Part shown: in pieces, positions 34,239 to 42,789 of the stretch
How positions within the stretch are numbered: the stretch's first letter is position 1
Layout of the letters: each line of letters starts with the position of its first letter
Origin: Acidobacteriaceae bacterium
Lineage (GTDB): Bacteria > Acidobacteriota > Terriglobia > Terriglobales > Acidobacteriaceae
Assembly: GCA_030041435.1 (NCBI GenBank)
Contig: JASHNW010000043.1
Coordinates: forward strand, 62,001-126,000
Reading direction: 5' to 3'
Length of the DNA stretch: 64,000 nucleotides
Position numbers and translations under genes: made by a program
The notes under the pieces: generated by a model
Told to the model about the DNA's origin: nothing
Database searches by the model: none
Seen by the model: only the letters and a program-made list of their open reading frames with translations

Positions 34239-34273
34239 TCCTCATCCTCCGCGCCCTCCGTGTTCTCTGTGGT
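34239..34273 (+). repeat. Nine-bp-period short repeat
   Basis: TCCTCCGCG, CCCTCCGTG, TTCTCTGTG, then GTG: three diverged 9-bp units. A different period from the 7-bp arrays. Confidence 0.45.
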
Positions 34274-34377
34274 GCTAATCGCTTCAGGGACTATCGAACA
34301 AGAAAAACCCTGCCCGCAGGACGCGAACAGAGCCTTTCCTTTCCCTCACGAAGGGCCTTGTGCTGGCCGCTCCACCA

Positions 34378-34424
34378 CTGGCCGCTATCCGCTATCCGCT
34401 GGACTCTATCCGCTATCCGCTGCT
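34378..34424 (+). repeat. Heptad array upstream of the class-C serine hydrolase
   Basis: CTGGCCG, CTATCCG, CTATCCG, CTGGACT, CTATCCG, CTATCCG, CTG; about 55 bp before the start codon. Confidence 0.8.
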
Positions 34425-34480
34425 TCCCCCTGTGACCCCCGATACATCCATTCCCGCCCAATCCGCGCTACCCTGTTGCC

Positions 34481-35617
34481 ATGCCAACGGAGGAGATTGC
34501 GATCGCCACGCCAGCCGCCAACTCCCTCCCCCCCAACTGCGCGTCCGCCCGCGCCGTCCTTGAGCAGGCCGTCCACCAACGCGCCTTTCCCGGCGCTGCT
34601 TTCGGCGTCCTCCATCGCGGCGCAATCGTCGCCCTTGACGCTGTAGGCCGCTTCACCTACGAAGACGACGCGCCCTCCGTCCAGCCTGCGACCGTCTTCG
34701 ATCTCGCCAGCGTCTCCAAAGTCGTCGCCACCACTGCCGCCGCCATGCTCCTCTGCGACCGCGGCCTTTTCGACCTCGACATGCGCCTCGGCGACATCCT
34801 CCCCCGCTTCGTCATCGGCATGGATCCCGGCAGCGGCAAAGAACGCGTCACCCTCCGCATGCTCCTCGCACACTCCTCCGGTCTGCCCGGCTACGTCACC
34901 TTCTTCCGCACCTGCTCCACTCCTGAGGAGCTGCTCCGCGCCGCCCTCCAGCTTCCCCTTGAAGCCCACCCTGGCGCGCGCACCGAATACTCTGACCCCG
35001 GCTACATCCTCCTCGGCAAAGTCATCGAAGTCCTCGCCGGCGAACCGCTCGACGCCTTCTGCGCCCGCGAAATCTTCACCCCCCTCGGCCTCGCCTCCAC
35101 GCGCTTCCGCCCGCCCGCAGAATCGCGCTCTGCCATTCCGCCCACCGAGAACGACACCGCCTTCCGCGGCCGCATCCTCCAGGGCGAGGTGCAGGACGAA
35201 AACGCCTTCGTCCTCCGCGGCGTCGCCGGCCACGCCGGTGTCTTCTCCAATGTTCCCGATCTGCTGCGATTTGCGCAGTGCGTCCTCGACCAGGGCCGCA
35301 CCGCCTCCGGCCATCAGCTCTTCAGCCCCGCAACCCTGGCCCTCTTCGCCACGCCCCATACCACACCGGACAACAAGACACGCGCCCTCGGCTGGGACGT
35401 TCCCACCGCGCCCTCATCCTCCGGCCAGCACTTCGGCCCCCGTTCCATCGGCCATCTCGGCTACGCCGGCACCTCTCTTTGGATCGACCCCGCCCAGGCC
35501 CTCGCCGTCGCTCTCCTCACCAACCGCACCTGGCCCGATCGCTCCAGCGACGCCATCCGCCAAATCCGCCCCGCCTTCCACGACGCCGTCGTCGAGTCCC
35601 TAAATCTGCCGTCCTGA
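34481..35617 (+). CDS. Class-C beta-lactamase/PBP-fold serine hydrolase
   Basis: 378 residues, no clear signal peptide. Active-site motifs of the Beta-lactamase (PF00144-type) family: SVSK at 77-80 (nucleophile Ser77, Lys80), YSD at 170-172 in place of YxN, and GHLGYAGTS near 324-332 replacing the KTG strand (HxG variant). LLAHSSGLPGY and YSDPGYILLGKVIE are also typical. Members include esterases, DD-peptidases and EstB-like enzymes; beta-lactam hydrolysis cannot be inferred. A cytoplasmic location would favour an esterase or amidase role. The last codons lie in an interspersed repeat. Confidence 0.85.
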   Translation: MPTEEIAIATPAANSLPPNCASARAVLEQAVHQRAFPGAAFGVLHRGAIVALDAVGRFTYEDDAPSVQPATVFDLASVSKVVATTAAAMLLCDRGLFDLDMRLGDILPRFVIGMDPGSGKERVTLRMLLAHSSGLPGYVTFFRTCSTPEELLRAALQLPLEAHPGARTEYSDPGYILLGKVIEVLAGEPLDAFCAREIFTPLGLASTRFRPPAESRSAIPPTENDTAFRGRILQGEVQDENAFVLRGVAGHAGVFSNVPDLLRFAQCVLDQGRTASGHQLFSPATLALFATPHTTPDNKTRALGWDVPTAPSSSGQHFGPRSIGHLGYAGTSLWIDPAQALAVALLTNRTWPDRSSDAIRQIRPAFHDAVVESLNLPS

Positions 35618-35755
35618 GGAGCAATGCGACCAGGGACCCTGCAATTGTTTTTGCCTGTCATCCTCAGGCCCCTGAGCCAACGCAGCGGCCCCGAAGGGGA
35701 CGAAAGGCGTGGCCTGAGCAAGTCCGCGCAGCGGACGAGTCGAAGGCCACCTCGC
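35609..35755 (+). repeat. Interspersed repeat, two adjacent copies
   Basis: Copy a: CGTCCTGAGGAGCAATGCGA, then CAGGGACCCTGCAATTG. Copy b: TGTCATCCTCAGG, then CGAGTCGAAGGCCACCT. Similar sequence is at 47441-47500 and 54411-54519. The serine-hydrolase stop codon lies inside copy a. Confidence 0.6.
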
Positions 35756-35811
35756 GTTTCTGCCTCCCCAAACGCAAAAAGACCCTCGCACCCAACCGGC
35801 CACGAGGATCT

Positions 35812-35841
35812 TCGCTATCCGCTACCCTCTATCCGCTGCGT
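35812..35841 (+). repeat. Heptad array at the second tonB-like gene stop
   Basis: TCGCTAT, CCGCTAC, CCTCTAT, CCGCTGC, ending at the minus-strand TAG (35842-35844). Confidence 0.7.
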
Positions 35842-36978
35842 CTAATAGATCCTGAAGTTCACCTCGATGTTGATCGCCACCGCCACCGGGCGCCCCTTAT
35901 ACATCGCCGGCTTGAATTTATACTGGCGCACCGCTTCCACCGCCTTCTCGTCCAGTCCCATACCCAGCGGCCGCACCACCTTCACCTGCTGCGGATTCCC
36001 CTGCGCATCCACGATCAGTCCCACCACGCAGATGCCCTGATACTTCGCCCGCCGCGCCTCGTCGCTGAACTCCGGATCGGGATCGTAGATGAGCACCGGC
36101 GCCGAAACGCCGCCGCCCAGCTTCATCAGGCCGCCGCCGTAGCCGCCGCCTTCGCCCGGTCCAATACCGTTACCGTTACCGGACCCGATCCCGCCGCCCG
36201 AGCCCGTCCCAAACCCCGAGCCTGACCCGCTCCCCTGCGACGCCAGCGCTACCTGCGACGACTGCGGAACTCCCAGGTTCGGCATGTTCGGATCGTTCGG
36301 CAGCTTGATCGGCTGCGGCATCAGCACCGCCGGCGTCACCGGCAGCTTCGGGTTGTCCACCTTCAGGATTTGCGGAGGCGCCAGCGGCTTCTTCGACATC
36401 TCCGGCAGCTTGCCCTTTGACGCTTCCACCGTCTCGTGGTTCCCACCGCCTCCGCCCCCGCCCATCGTGTCCTTCAGCTGCATTTCCGGAATCAGCGGCG
36501 GTGTTTCCACCGTCGTCTCGATCATCTTCTTCTGCAGTTCCCGCGCATGCCACTGCGCGATCACGAACAGAGCGATCAGTCCCAGCACGATTACGTGCAT
36601 CAGCAGCGACAGCGCGCTCGATGCCGGGCTCCGCTTCACCCTCATGCGGTCCGGCACTGCGATCGGCTGCGAGGTCAGCTGCAGCGGTGGCAGCTTCTTG
36701 GGGAAGAGCACATCCTGCACGCTCGCCCACAACGTCTTCCAGATCGGCTCCTCGATCATCGATTCGAGGCCGCCTAACATCACTGGCACGGAATCCATCG
36801 CAGGTGGGGGGTCCTGCGCAACTATCCGGGCGTCGCCCTCGTACCCCGGCGACGACCCCATGGAACCGTCGGCTCCCTGCAGAGCCTCTTTCTGCTCCTG
36901 CACCGTCCGAATTTCTCCTGGTCCCATTCCTGAGTTCGCCAAAACCGAATTTCCCATAATACTCGCCGGACTCCACAA
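35842..36978 (-). CDS. TonB-type energy transducer with Gly-rich periplasmic linker
   Basis: The TTG at 36978 is 8 nt after AGGAG; ATG 36957 is an alternative but has poorer spacing. 378 residues. A cytoplasmic N-terminus of ~120 residues is unusually long for TonB. One transmembrane segment (about 124-144, LSLLMHVIVLGLIALFVIAQW) follows, then Gly runs (TMGGGGGGGN; GSGSGFGTGSGGGIGSGNGN) and the C-terminal TonB domain with ARRAKYQGICVVGLIVDAQGNPQQVKVVRPLGMGLDEKAVEAVRQYKFKPAMYKGRPV. It connects inner-membrane energy to an outer-membrane partner not encoded nearby. It is divergent from ileS across 350 bp. Confidence 0.85.
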   Translation of the reverse strand: MWSPASIMGNSVLANSGMGPGEIRTVQEQKEALQGADGSMGSSPGYEGDARIVAQDPPPAMDSVPVMLGGLESMIEEPIWKTLWASVQDVLFPKKLPPLQLTSQPIAVPDRMRVKRSPASSALSLLMHVIVLGLIALFVIAQWHARELQKKMIETTVETPPLIPEMQLKDTMGGGGGGGNHETVEASKGKLPEMSKKPLAPPQILKVDNPKLPVTPAVLMPQPIKLPNDPNMPNLGVPQSSQVALASQGSGSGSGFGTGSGGGIGSGNGNGIGPGEGGGYGGGLMKLGGGVSAPVLIYDPDPEFSDEARRAKYQGICVVGLIVDAQGNPQQVKVVRPLGMGLDEKAVEAVRQYKFKPAMYKGRPVAVAINIEVNFRIY

Positions 36979-37328
36979 TCCGGCTTCTCCTGATTATCAA
37001 CGACAGCCGCCCTCGCTGTCTGCCCCGGTTTTTCTCTTCTTTGCAATATTCCGGCGCCGCCGCTGTGCAGCATCTGGAGATGCCCGCAGCGCCCGCTCCC
37101 GCCTCGTCCTTCTGCGGCCTTTTGTCCCGCGGCTCGCCGCCAGCATGCGCCGTCCGCCCCACCCCCGGCCAAAACCACAGCCGACTGCCCCACATCCCTG
37201 GTCCGGGGATCTGGGTACTCCCGCACTTCCGCCTATCCTCGATAGACGTGCAGCCGCGCCGGAAGTCACGGCGACCCTCCGGCTACAATGAAGTTTTATT
37301 CACAAGAATCACTTACGACGGAGAAACG
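36979..37328. other. 350-bp divergent region between tonB-like gene and ileS
   Basis: No gene. A TACAAT box at 37284-37289, about 40 nt before the ileS start, is the best -10 candidate; no good -35 lies 16-18 bp before it. No T-box or other leader structure was recognised. Confidence 0.4.
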
Positions 37329-40286
37329 ATGTCCTCTGCGCCCCCGCCTGACCCCAAAACTCCAGGCGCTTACCCATCCCTCAAAGATACCCTTTCCCTG
37401 CCCCGCACCGCCTTCCCCATGAAGGCCAATCTGCCCCAGAATGAGCCAGCCCGCCTCAAAGTCTGGGAAGAATCCCGCCTCTACGACCAGATCCGCCAGG
37501 TCCGCCAGGGCGCACCCCGCTGGGTCCTCCACGACGGCCCTCCCTACGCCAACGGGCCCCTCCACCTCGGCCACGCCCTCAATAAATGCCTCAAGGACTT
37601 CATCGTCAAGTCCAAAACCATGGCCGGCTTCGACTCCCCGTACGTCCCTGGCTTCGACTGCCACGGCCTCCCCATCGAAATCAAAGTCGACGAGCAGCTC
37701 GGCCGCAAAAAGCTCGACCTGCCCGCTTCCGAATTCCTCCGCCACTGCCGTGAGTACGCGCAGACCTACGTCGACCTCCAGCTCTCGCAGTTCGTCCGCC
37801 TCGGCGTCTTTGGTCGCTGGCATCAGCCCTACCTCACCATGTCCCGCGAGTACGAAGCCCGCACCCTCGAAATCTTCTTCCGCTTCTTCGAGTCCGGCTT
37901 CGTCTACCGCGGCCTCAAGCCCGTTTACTGGTGCATCCACGACCGCACCGCCCTCGCCGACGCCGAAATCGAATACGAGCAGCACACCAGCCCCAGCATC
38001 TACGTCCGCTACCGCCTTACCAGCAATCCCGCGGCCATCCACCCCGCCCTCGCCGGCAAAAAAGTCTCCACCATCATCTGGACCACCACTCCCTGGACCC
38101 TCCCCGCCTCCCTCGCCGTCGCCTTCCATCCCGACTTCGACTACGTGGCGCTGCAATATTCCGGCGACGACGTCTACATCGTCGCCGCCGCCCTCGCCCA
38201 AAGCGTCCGCACCGAGTGCAAACTTGAAGAAGCCGTCCCCGTCGCCACCTTCAAAGGCACGGCTCTCGATCGCGTCACCTTTCAGCATCCCTTCCTCGAC
38301 CGCACCATCCTCGGCGTCCTCGCCGACTACGTCACCGCCGACCAGGGCACCGGCGCCGTCCACACCGCGCCCGCCCACGGGGCCGACGACTTCGCCACCG
38401 GCACGCGCTACGGCCTCGACCCGACCAGCCACGTCGACAACGAAGGCCGCATCCGCCAGGGCCTCCCCGAGTACGACGGCAAAACCGTCTTCGCCGCCAA
38501 TCCCGCCATCGTCGATCTGCTCGCCGCCCGCGGAGCCCTCCTCGGCCACGGTTCCCTCTACCACAGCTATCCCCACTGCTGGCGCTGCCACAACCCCGTC
38601 ATCTTCCGCGCCACCGAGCAGTGGTTCATCAATATCGATACGCCCATGACCACCGAGGACGGCGAGCCCACCACCTTTCGCCAGCGCGCCCTCGACGAAA
38701 TTGACAAAGTCGTCTGGGACCCGGCGTGGGGCCGCGAGCGCATCGCCAACATGATCGCCACCCGCCCCGACTGGTGCATCTCGCGCCAGCGCGTCTGGGG
38801 TGTCCCCATCGCCGTCTTCATGTGCCGCCAGTGCAACGCACCCCTCAACGACTGCGTCCTCAATGGTCGCATCGTCGATCTCTTCCGCACCCACGGCGCC
38901 GAAGCCTGGCACACCTCCGCCGCCGATGCCCTGCTCCCGCACGCCGCGCACTGCGCCCAGTGCGGCGGCTCCGATTTCAGAAGAGAGACCGACATCCTCG
39001 ACGTCTGGTTCGACTCCGGCGTCAGCTGGCACGCCGTACTCGAGACCGAGCCCGGCCTCGAGCCGCCCGCCGATCTCTACTTCGAAGGCGGCGACCAGTA
39101 CCGCGGCTGGTTCCACACCTCGCTCCTCACATCGGTCGGCGTCGGCCCGCAGCACGCCGCCCCCTTCCGCATGGTCGGCACCGCCGGCTGGACCCTCGAC
39201 GAGCAAGGCCGCGCCATGTCGAAGTCGCTCGGCAACGGCGTCGACCCCGTCGACATCGCCGACCGTCTCGGCGCAGAAATCGTCCGCCTCTGGGTCGCCT
39301 CCGTCGACTTCCGCGAAGACGTCGTCTCCAGCGAGCAGATCATGCAGCGCCTCGCCGACAACTACCGCAAGTTGCGCAACACCTTCCGCTTCCTGTTAGG
39401 AAACCTCGACAAGTTCGACCCCGCCCGCGATCAGGTTTCCGACGCCGACCTCCTGCCCCTCGACCGCTACATGCTCGCCCGCACCCGCGATCTGGTCGAG
39501 AAAGTCTGCGGTGCCGACGGCCAGTCCGGCTGGTACGGCGACTTCCAGTTTCACCGCGTCTACCACGCCGTCAACGAGTTCTGCATCGTCGACCTCAGCG
39601 CCTTTTACCTGGACGTATTGAAAGACCGCCTCTACACTTTCGCGCCCGCCAGCACCGAACGCCGCAGCGCCCAGACTGTTTTGTGGCGCATCGCCGAAGC
39701 ATTGGTGAAATTAGTCGCCCCCATCTTAACCTTCACCGCCGACGAGGTGTGGCAGTATCTGCCACCGTCAGAAGGGCTGCCACAGAGCGTGCACCTGACG
39801 CTCTTCCCCAAGGCAGACGATCTTGGCGCAGCCGATCCCGCGCTCGTCGAAGACTGGCGCAAGCTTCTGCTCATCCGCGATGAAGTCTTGAAAGCTCTCG
39901 AAACAGACCGTAAAGCTGGCAAAATCGGCAAGGCGTTGGAAGCGAAACTCGGTATCGACTCCTTCGCTGATAACAAAGCCCTGGACTTGCTCACCCGCTA
40001 CGAGTCAAGCCTGAAAGAACTGTTCAATGTATCTCAGGTCCACGTCTCCAACCTCTCTGCACCGGATCCGAAGAGCGCGTCAGAGAGAATCCTGTGGACT
40101 CCAATCGAGGAATTGCAGTTCAAAATCGGAGCGTTCCCCGCCCTCGGCCAAAAATGTAACCGCTGCTGGAACTACTACCCCGACGACAGCCCCCAGCACG
40201 TCCGCGCCTTCGGCCCCTGGGAGCAAGTCTGCGGCCGCTGCGCCAACGCCCTCACCGCCATGGGCTACAGCGGGGGCCAACAATGA
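37329..40286 (+). CDS. ileS: Isoleucyl-tRNA synthetase
   Basis: ATG 37329 with GGAG 8 nt before; 985 residues. Class I synthetase motifs: HLGH (79-82, the HIGH motif, in GPLHLGHALNK), the CP1 editing domain with IIWTTTPWTLP and GTGAVHTAPAHGADDF, and AMSKSLGNGVDP near residue 628 (KMSKS loop). The anticodon-binding helical domain and a C-terminal zinc finger follow, with CNRCWNY and CGRCANAL (near 943 and 970), as in bacterial type IleRS. It charges tRNAIle and edits Val-tRNAIle. lspA follows by ~110 bp, the common ileS-lspA arrangement, here with a heptad array in between. Confidence 0.96.
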   Translation: MSSAPPPDPKTPGAYPSLKDTLSLPRTAFPMKANLPQNEPARLKVWEESRLYDQIRQVRQGAPRWVLHDGPPYANGPLHLGHALNKCLKDFIVKSKTMAGFDSPYVPGFDCHGLPIEIKVDEQLGRKKLDLPASEFLRHCREYAQTYVDLQLSQFVRLGVFGRWHQPYLTMSREYEARTLEIFFRFFESGFVYRGLKPVYWCIHDRTALADAEIEYEQHTSPSIYVRYRLTSNPAAIHPALAGKKVSTIIWTTTPWTLPASLAVAFHPDFDYVALQYSGDDVYIVAAALAQSVRTECKLEEAVPVATFKGTALDRVTFQHPFLDRTILGVLADYVTADQGTGAVHTAPAHGADDFATGTRYGLDPTSHVDNEGRIRQGLPEYDGKTVFAANPAIVDLLAARGALLGHGSLYHSYPHCWRCHNPVIFRATEQWFINIDTPMTTEDGEPTTFRQRALDEIDKVVWDPAWGRERIANMIATRPDWCISRQRVWGVPIAVFMCRQCNAPLNDCVLNGRIVDLFRTHGAEAWHTSAADALLPHAAHCAQCGGSDFRRETDILDVWFDSGVSWHAVLETEPGLEPPADLYFEGGDQYRGWFHTSLLTSVGVGPQHAAPFRMVGTAGWTLDEQGRAMSKSLGNGVDPVDIADRLGAEIVRLWVASVDFREDVVSSEQIMQRLADNYRKLRNTFRFLLGNLDKFDPARDQVSDADLLPLDRYMLARTRDLVEKVCGADGQSGWYGDFQFHRVYHAVNEFCIVDLSAFYLDVLKDRLYTFAPASTERRSAQTVLWRIAEALVKLVAPILTFTADEVWQYLPPSEGLPQSVHLTLFPKADDLGAADPALVEDWRKLLLIRDEVLKALETDRKAGKIGKALEAKLGIDSFADNKALDLLTRYESSLKELFNVSQVHVSNLSAPDPKSASERILWTPIEELQFKIGAFPALGQKCNRCWNYYPDDSPQHVRAFGPWEQVCGRCANALTAMGYSGGQQ

Positions 40287-40314
40287 CTTTGGATCACGTC
40301 TCCAGCTCAGGTTT

Positions 40315-40380
40315 TCTGAGCCCTGAGCCCTGTGCTCTGCGCTCTGGGCTGTGCTCTGAGCTCTGTGCTCTGTGCTCTCG
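40315..40380 (+). repeat. Heptad array between ileS and lspA
   Basis: GCCCTGA, GCCCTGT, GCTCTGC, GCTCTGG, GCTGT, GCTCTGA, GCTCTGT, GCTCTGT, GCTCT; period 7 with one 5-bp unit. It ends just before the lspA Shine-Dalgarno site. Confidence 0.85.
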
Positions 40381-40395
40381 TCCGGAGCCGGCACA

Positions 40396-40899
40396 ATGAC
40401 CCAGTTCACCAGGGACCGCCGCCCTCTGCTCCTCGCCCTCACCGCCCTCATCGTCCTCCTCGACCGCCTCACCAAGGCCTGGATCGTCGGCCACATCCCC
40501 GAAGGCGACACCATCCCCATCTGGGATCACATCTTCCGCCTCTCCCACGTCCGCAACCCCGGCGCTGCCTTCTCGCTCTTCACCGACTCCGCCAACCCCA
40601 CCCTCACCCACAAGCTGCTCGTCGGTTTCTCCATCCTCGCTGCCGTCGTCATCCTCGTCATTCTCATCGCCATCGGCCGCCGCCTCACCCCCACCGCCTT
40701 CGCTCTCGCTCTCATCCTCGGCGGCACCATCGGCAATCTCTGGGACCGTCTCCGCTACGGCATGGTCACCGACTTCCTCGAAGTCCACATCGTCCACTAC
40801 CACTGGCCCGACTTCAATATCTCCGACTCCGCCATCGTCATCGGCGCCATCCTCCTTGTCCTCGACGCCATGCGCCCCCGCCACACCCCACCCGCCTGA
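40396..40899 (+). CDS. lspA: Lipoprotein signal peptidase (signal peptidase II)
   Basis: ATG 40396 with CGGAG upstream; 167 residues, normal length, four transmembrane segments. Family motifs: DRLTKAWI, RNPGAAFSLF, GGTIGNLWDRLRYGMVTDFLEVH (catalytic Asp126) and FNISDSAIVIG (catalytic Asp144). This aspartyl protease cleaves the signal peptide of diacylglyceryl-modified prolipoproteins. The frame continues upstream into heptad repeats, which would add MLSSGAGT and is rejected. The C-terminus ends MRPRHTPPA. Confidence 0.95.
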   Translation: MTQFTRDRRPLLLALTALIVLLDRLTKAWIVGHIPEGDTIPIWDHIFRLSHVRNPGAAFSLFTDSANPTLTHKLLVGFSILAAVVILVILIAIGRRLTPTAFALALILGGTIGNLWDRLRYGMVTDFLEVHIVHYHWPDFNISDSAIVIGAILLVLDAMRPRHTPPA

Positions 40900-40913
40900 G
40901 CCGTCATCATCTG

Positions 40914-41879
40914 TCACCCGCAACCTGTACGCTGTACCCTGATCGCTGAACGCTGCTCTTCCCCCACTTCCCGCCTCAGCTCCTCCGGCCCCAGCACCCG
41001 CGCCCGCGCCCCCAGCCCCAGAGCCACAAATTTCGCCGAGTACGCGCTGTCGAACTCCACCGCATACGCCGTCCACCCCTCTCTCAGCCGCCCCACAAAA
41101 CTCTCCACCGGCCGCATCGCCACCCACTCCGCCAGCGCCGCCGCGCCCTCCGCCGTCAGCGCCAGCGTCGCCGTGTATTTCTGCTTCGCCGCGCGCAGCG
41201 CCTCCGTGCTCCGCTCCCAGTACTCCGCCAGATCGAAATTCCGCGGCCGCTCGAACCGCACCGCCAGCGCCACTGCCTCCTTCATCCGCGCAATCCGATA
41301 TGTGCGCAATCCCTCCGCGCTGCGCGCCACCAGATACCACGCCGCCTGCTTCGCCACCAGCCCCAGCGGATCCACCGTCCGCAGACTCGCCTTCCCATCC
41401 GCCCGCATGTACCGGAACGTCAGCTTCGCATCCCGCGCCACCGCATCCTGCACCACCGGCAACTGCGACAAATCCTCCGCCACCGGCCGCCATCCCGTCG
41501 GATCCACGTGCAGCCGCGCCCGTATCGACTCCGCCTGCATCCTCTGCGCCGCCGGCATCGACGCCATCAGCTTGTCGAACGCCCGCTCGGCCGCCGCCCG
41601 CATCCGCCGGTCGCCCGCCCCGCCCGGCTGCGCCATCAGCAGCCCCCACAGCTCCCCCTCGTCCAGCCCCGGAACCCGCGTCCGCCATCCCTTCTCCAGC
41701 TCCCACCCGCCCCGCGCCCCGCGATGCGCCGTCAGCGGAATCCCCGCCGCGCACAGCGCCTCCATATCCCGGTGCGCCGTCCGCTGCGACACCTCCAGCA
41801 GCTCCGCAATCTCCCGCTCCGCCAGCCGCCCGCGCGCCTGCAGCAGCAACAACGCCGAAAGCAGCCTCTCCGCCTTCAC
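40914..41879 (-). CDS. WYL-domain transcriptional regulator (HTH + WYL)
   Basis: GTG 41879, preceded by GGTGGAGG, gives the classical start MKAERLLSALLLLQARGRL (321 residues); GTG 41897 is the longer alternative. The N-terminal winged helix (about 1-55) has LAEREIAELLEVSQRTAHRDMEALCAAGIPL. The WYL domain (about 135-215) has LTFRYMRADGKASLRTVDPLGLVAKQAAWYLVARSAEGLRTYRIARM, and a C-terminal WCX region follows. WYL proteins bind nucleic-acid or nucleotide ligands and repress stress or defence genes. The last ~13 residues (EEQRSAIRVQRTGCG) are translated heptad repeat, so the original C-terminus was replaced or extended. The start also touches the longest array. Confidence 0.9.
   Translation of the reverse strand: MKAERLLSALLLLQARGRLAEREIAELLEVSQRTAHRDMEALCAAGIPLTAHRGARGGWELEKGWRTRVPGLDEGELWGLLMAQPGGAGDRRMRAAAERAFDKLMASMPAAQRMQAESIRARLHVDPTGWRPVAEDLSQLPVVQDAVARDAKLTFRYMRADGKASLRTVDPLGLVAKQAAWYLVARSAEGLRTYRIARMKEAVALAVRFERPRNFDLAEYWERSTEALRAAKQKYTATLALTAEGAAALAEWVAMRPVESFVGRLREGWTAYAVEFDSAYSAKFVALGLGARARVLGPEELRREVGEEQRSAIRVQRTGCG
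40922..40958 (+). repeat. Heptad array encoding the WYL regulator C-terminus
   Basis: CTGTACG, CTGTACC, CTGATCG, CTGAACG, CTG; translated on the minus strand as the last residues of the regulator. Confidence 0.7.
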
Positions 41880-41897
41880 CGCCCCACGCGCCTCCAC

Positions 41898-42020
41898 CGC
41901 TATCCGCTACCAGCTCCCAGCTCCCCGCTATCTGCTATCTGCTATCTGCTATCTGCTATCCGCTATCCGCTATCCGCTATCCGCTATCCGCTATCCGCTA
42001 TCCGCTATCCGCTATCCGCT
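41898..42020 (+). repeat. Longest heptad array, upstream of WYL regulator and DinB genes
   Basis: Diverged units from 41898, then an uninterrupted tract 41925-42020: one CCGCTAT, four CTGCTAT, eight CCGCTAT and a terminal CCGCT, all in phase. Such perfect identity indicates recent slippage expansion. Confidence 0.95.
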
Positions 42021-42113
42021 AAAGAATTATTTCCAAAATATGCCATTTCCTGTCATATTTCCCAGCGCATTCTGTTTTCGTACCGCTTCTCAGGCGGACC
42101 GAAAGGAACTCCC

Positions 42114-42617
42114 ATGGAACTGAAGCAGTTTTTCCTCGAGCAGCTCGACCGCGAAGCCGTTTCCTGCCGCAAAGTCCTCGAGCGCGTCCCCGAAGGCCAC
42201 AACTCCTGGAAGCCCCACGAGCGCTCCATGGAGCTTGGCTATCTCGCCTCCCTTGTCGCCACAATGCCCGGCTGGGTCGCCATGATGATCGAGAACGACG
42301 AGACCGACCTCAACGGCGCCGGCGAGTCGTTCCGCACCAAATCCGTCCCCTCCCGCGCCCAGCTCCTCGCCCTCCTCGATGAAGGCCTCGCCAAATCCCG
42401 CGCCGCCCTCGCCGCCACCACCGAAGATCACCTGCTCAAAACCTGGCGTCTCAAAATGGGCGACCAGGTCCTCACTGAAGGCCCTCGCTACGTGCAGATC
42501 GCCGACGGCGCGCTCTCCCACCTCGCCCACCATCGCGGACAGCTCAGCGTCTATCTGCGTCTCAACGAGGCCAAAGTCCCCGCCATCTACGGCCCCAGCG
42601 CCGACGAATGGCATTAA
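42114..42617 (+). CDS. DinB-family (DUF664-like) four-helix protein
   Basis: ATG 42114 with AAGGAACTCCC just before; 167 residues, the family norm. Sequence order: LEQLDREAVSCRKVLERVPEGHNSWKPHERSMELGYLASLVATMPGW, a central region ATTEDHLLKTWRLKMGDQVL, and the metal-site helix ALSHLAHHRGQLSVYLRLNEAKVPAIYGPSADE. The His residues near 25, 35 (KPHERS) and in HLAHHRGQ are the expected metal ligands. DinB folds include thiol-S-transferases and DNA-damage-induced proteins; this member has no assigned reaction. It is divergent from the WYL regulator gene across the heptad array and may be its target. Confidence 0.8.
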   Translation: MELKQFFLEQLDREAVSCRKVLERVPEGHNSWKPHERSMELGYLASLVATMPGWVAMMIENDETDLNGAGESFRTKSVPSRAQLLALLDEGLAKSRAALAATTEDHLLKTWRLKMGDQVLTEGPRYVQIADGALSHLAHHRGQLSVYLRLNEAKVPAIYGPSADEWH

Positions 42618-42677
42618 GCGAACCCGGGTGCCCCATACAAGCCTTGGTTTCGCTTGTGCGTGCGCTCCTCGATCTTT

Positions 42678-42745
42678 GAAAGGGCACGGCTTTCAGCCGT
42701 GCCATACCCACCAGCAAAATGAATCGGGCTTTAGCCCCTCAGGGA
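42678..42745 (+). repeat. Composite REP-like element, complete copy
   Basis: AAAGGGCACGGC TTT CAGCCGTGCC, about 20 bp, then AATCGGGCTTTAGCCCCT. Same two hairpins and order as at 29024-29085. It lies between convergent genes and could end transcription of both. Confidence 0.7.
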
Positions 42746-42789
42746 AGCTCTTTTCGCGCCAGCGGCACCATCGCGTGCCACAGCGCCCC

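Larger units (their letters stand above)
33991..34480. other. 490-bp divergent spacer
   Basis: No supported gene. It holds a partial REP-like element (34179-34200), a 9-bp-period repeat (34239-34273) and a heptad array (34378-34424). Both flanking genes point away, so promoters must lie here, but none stands out. Confidence 0.6.

Noticed and set aside
37296-39206. 636-residue minus-strand frame over ileS
   Set aside because: Complementary frame of a high-G+C synthetase gene; Gly/Glu/Asp-rich noise.
41925-42020. Possible CRISPR array
   Set aside because: The unit is 7 bp with no spacers; it is a simple tandem repeat.
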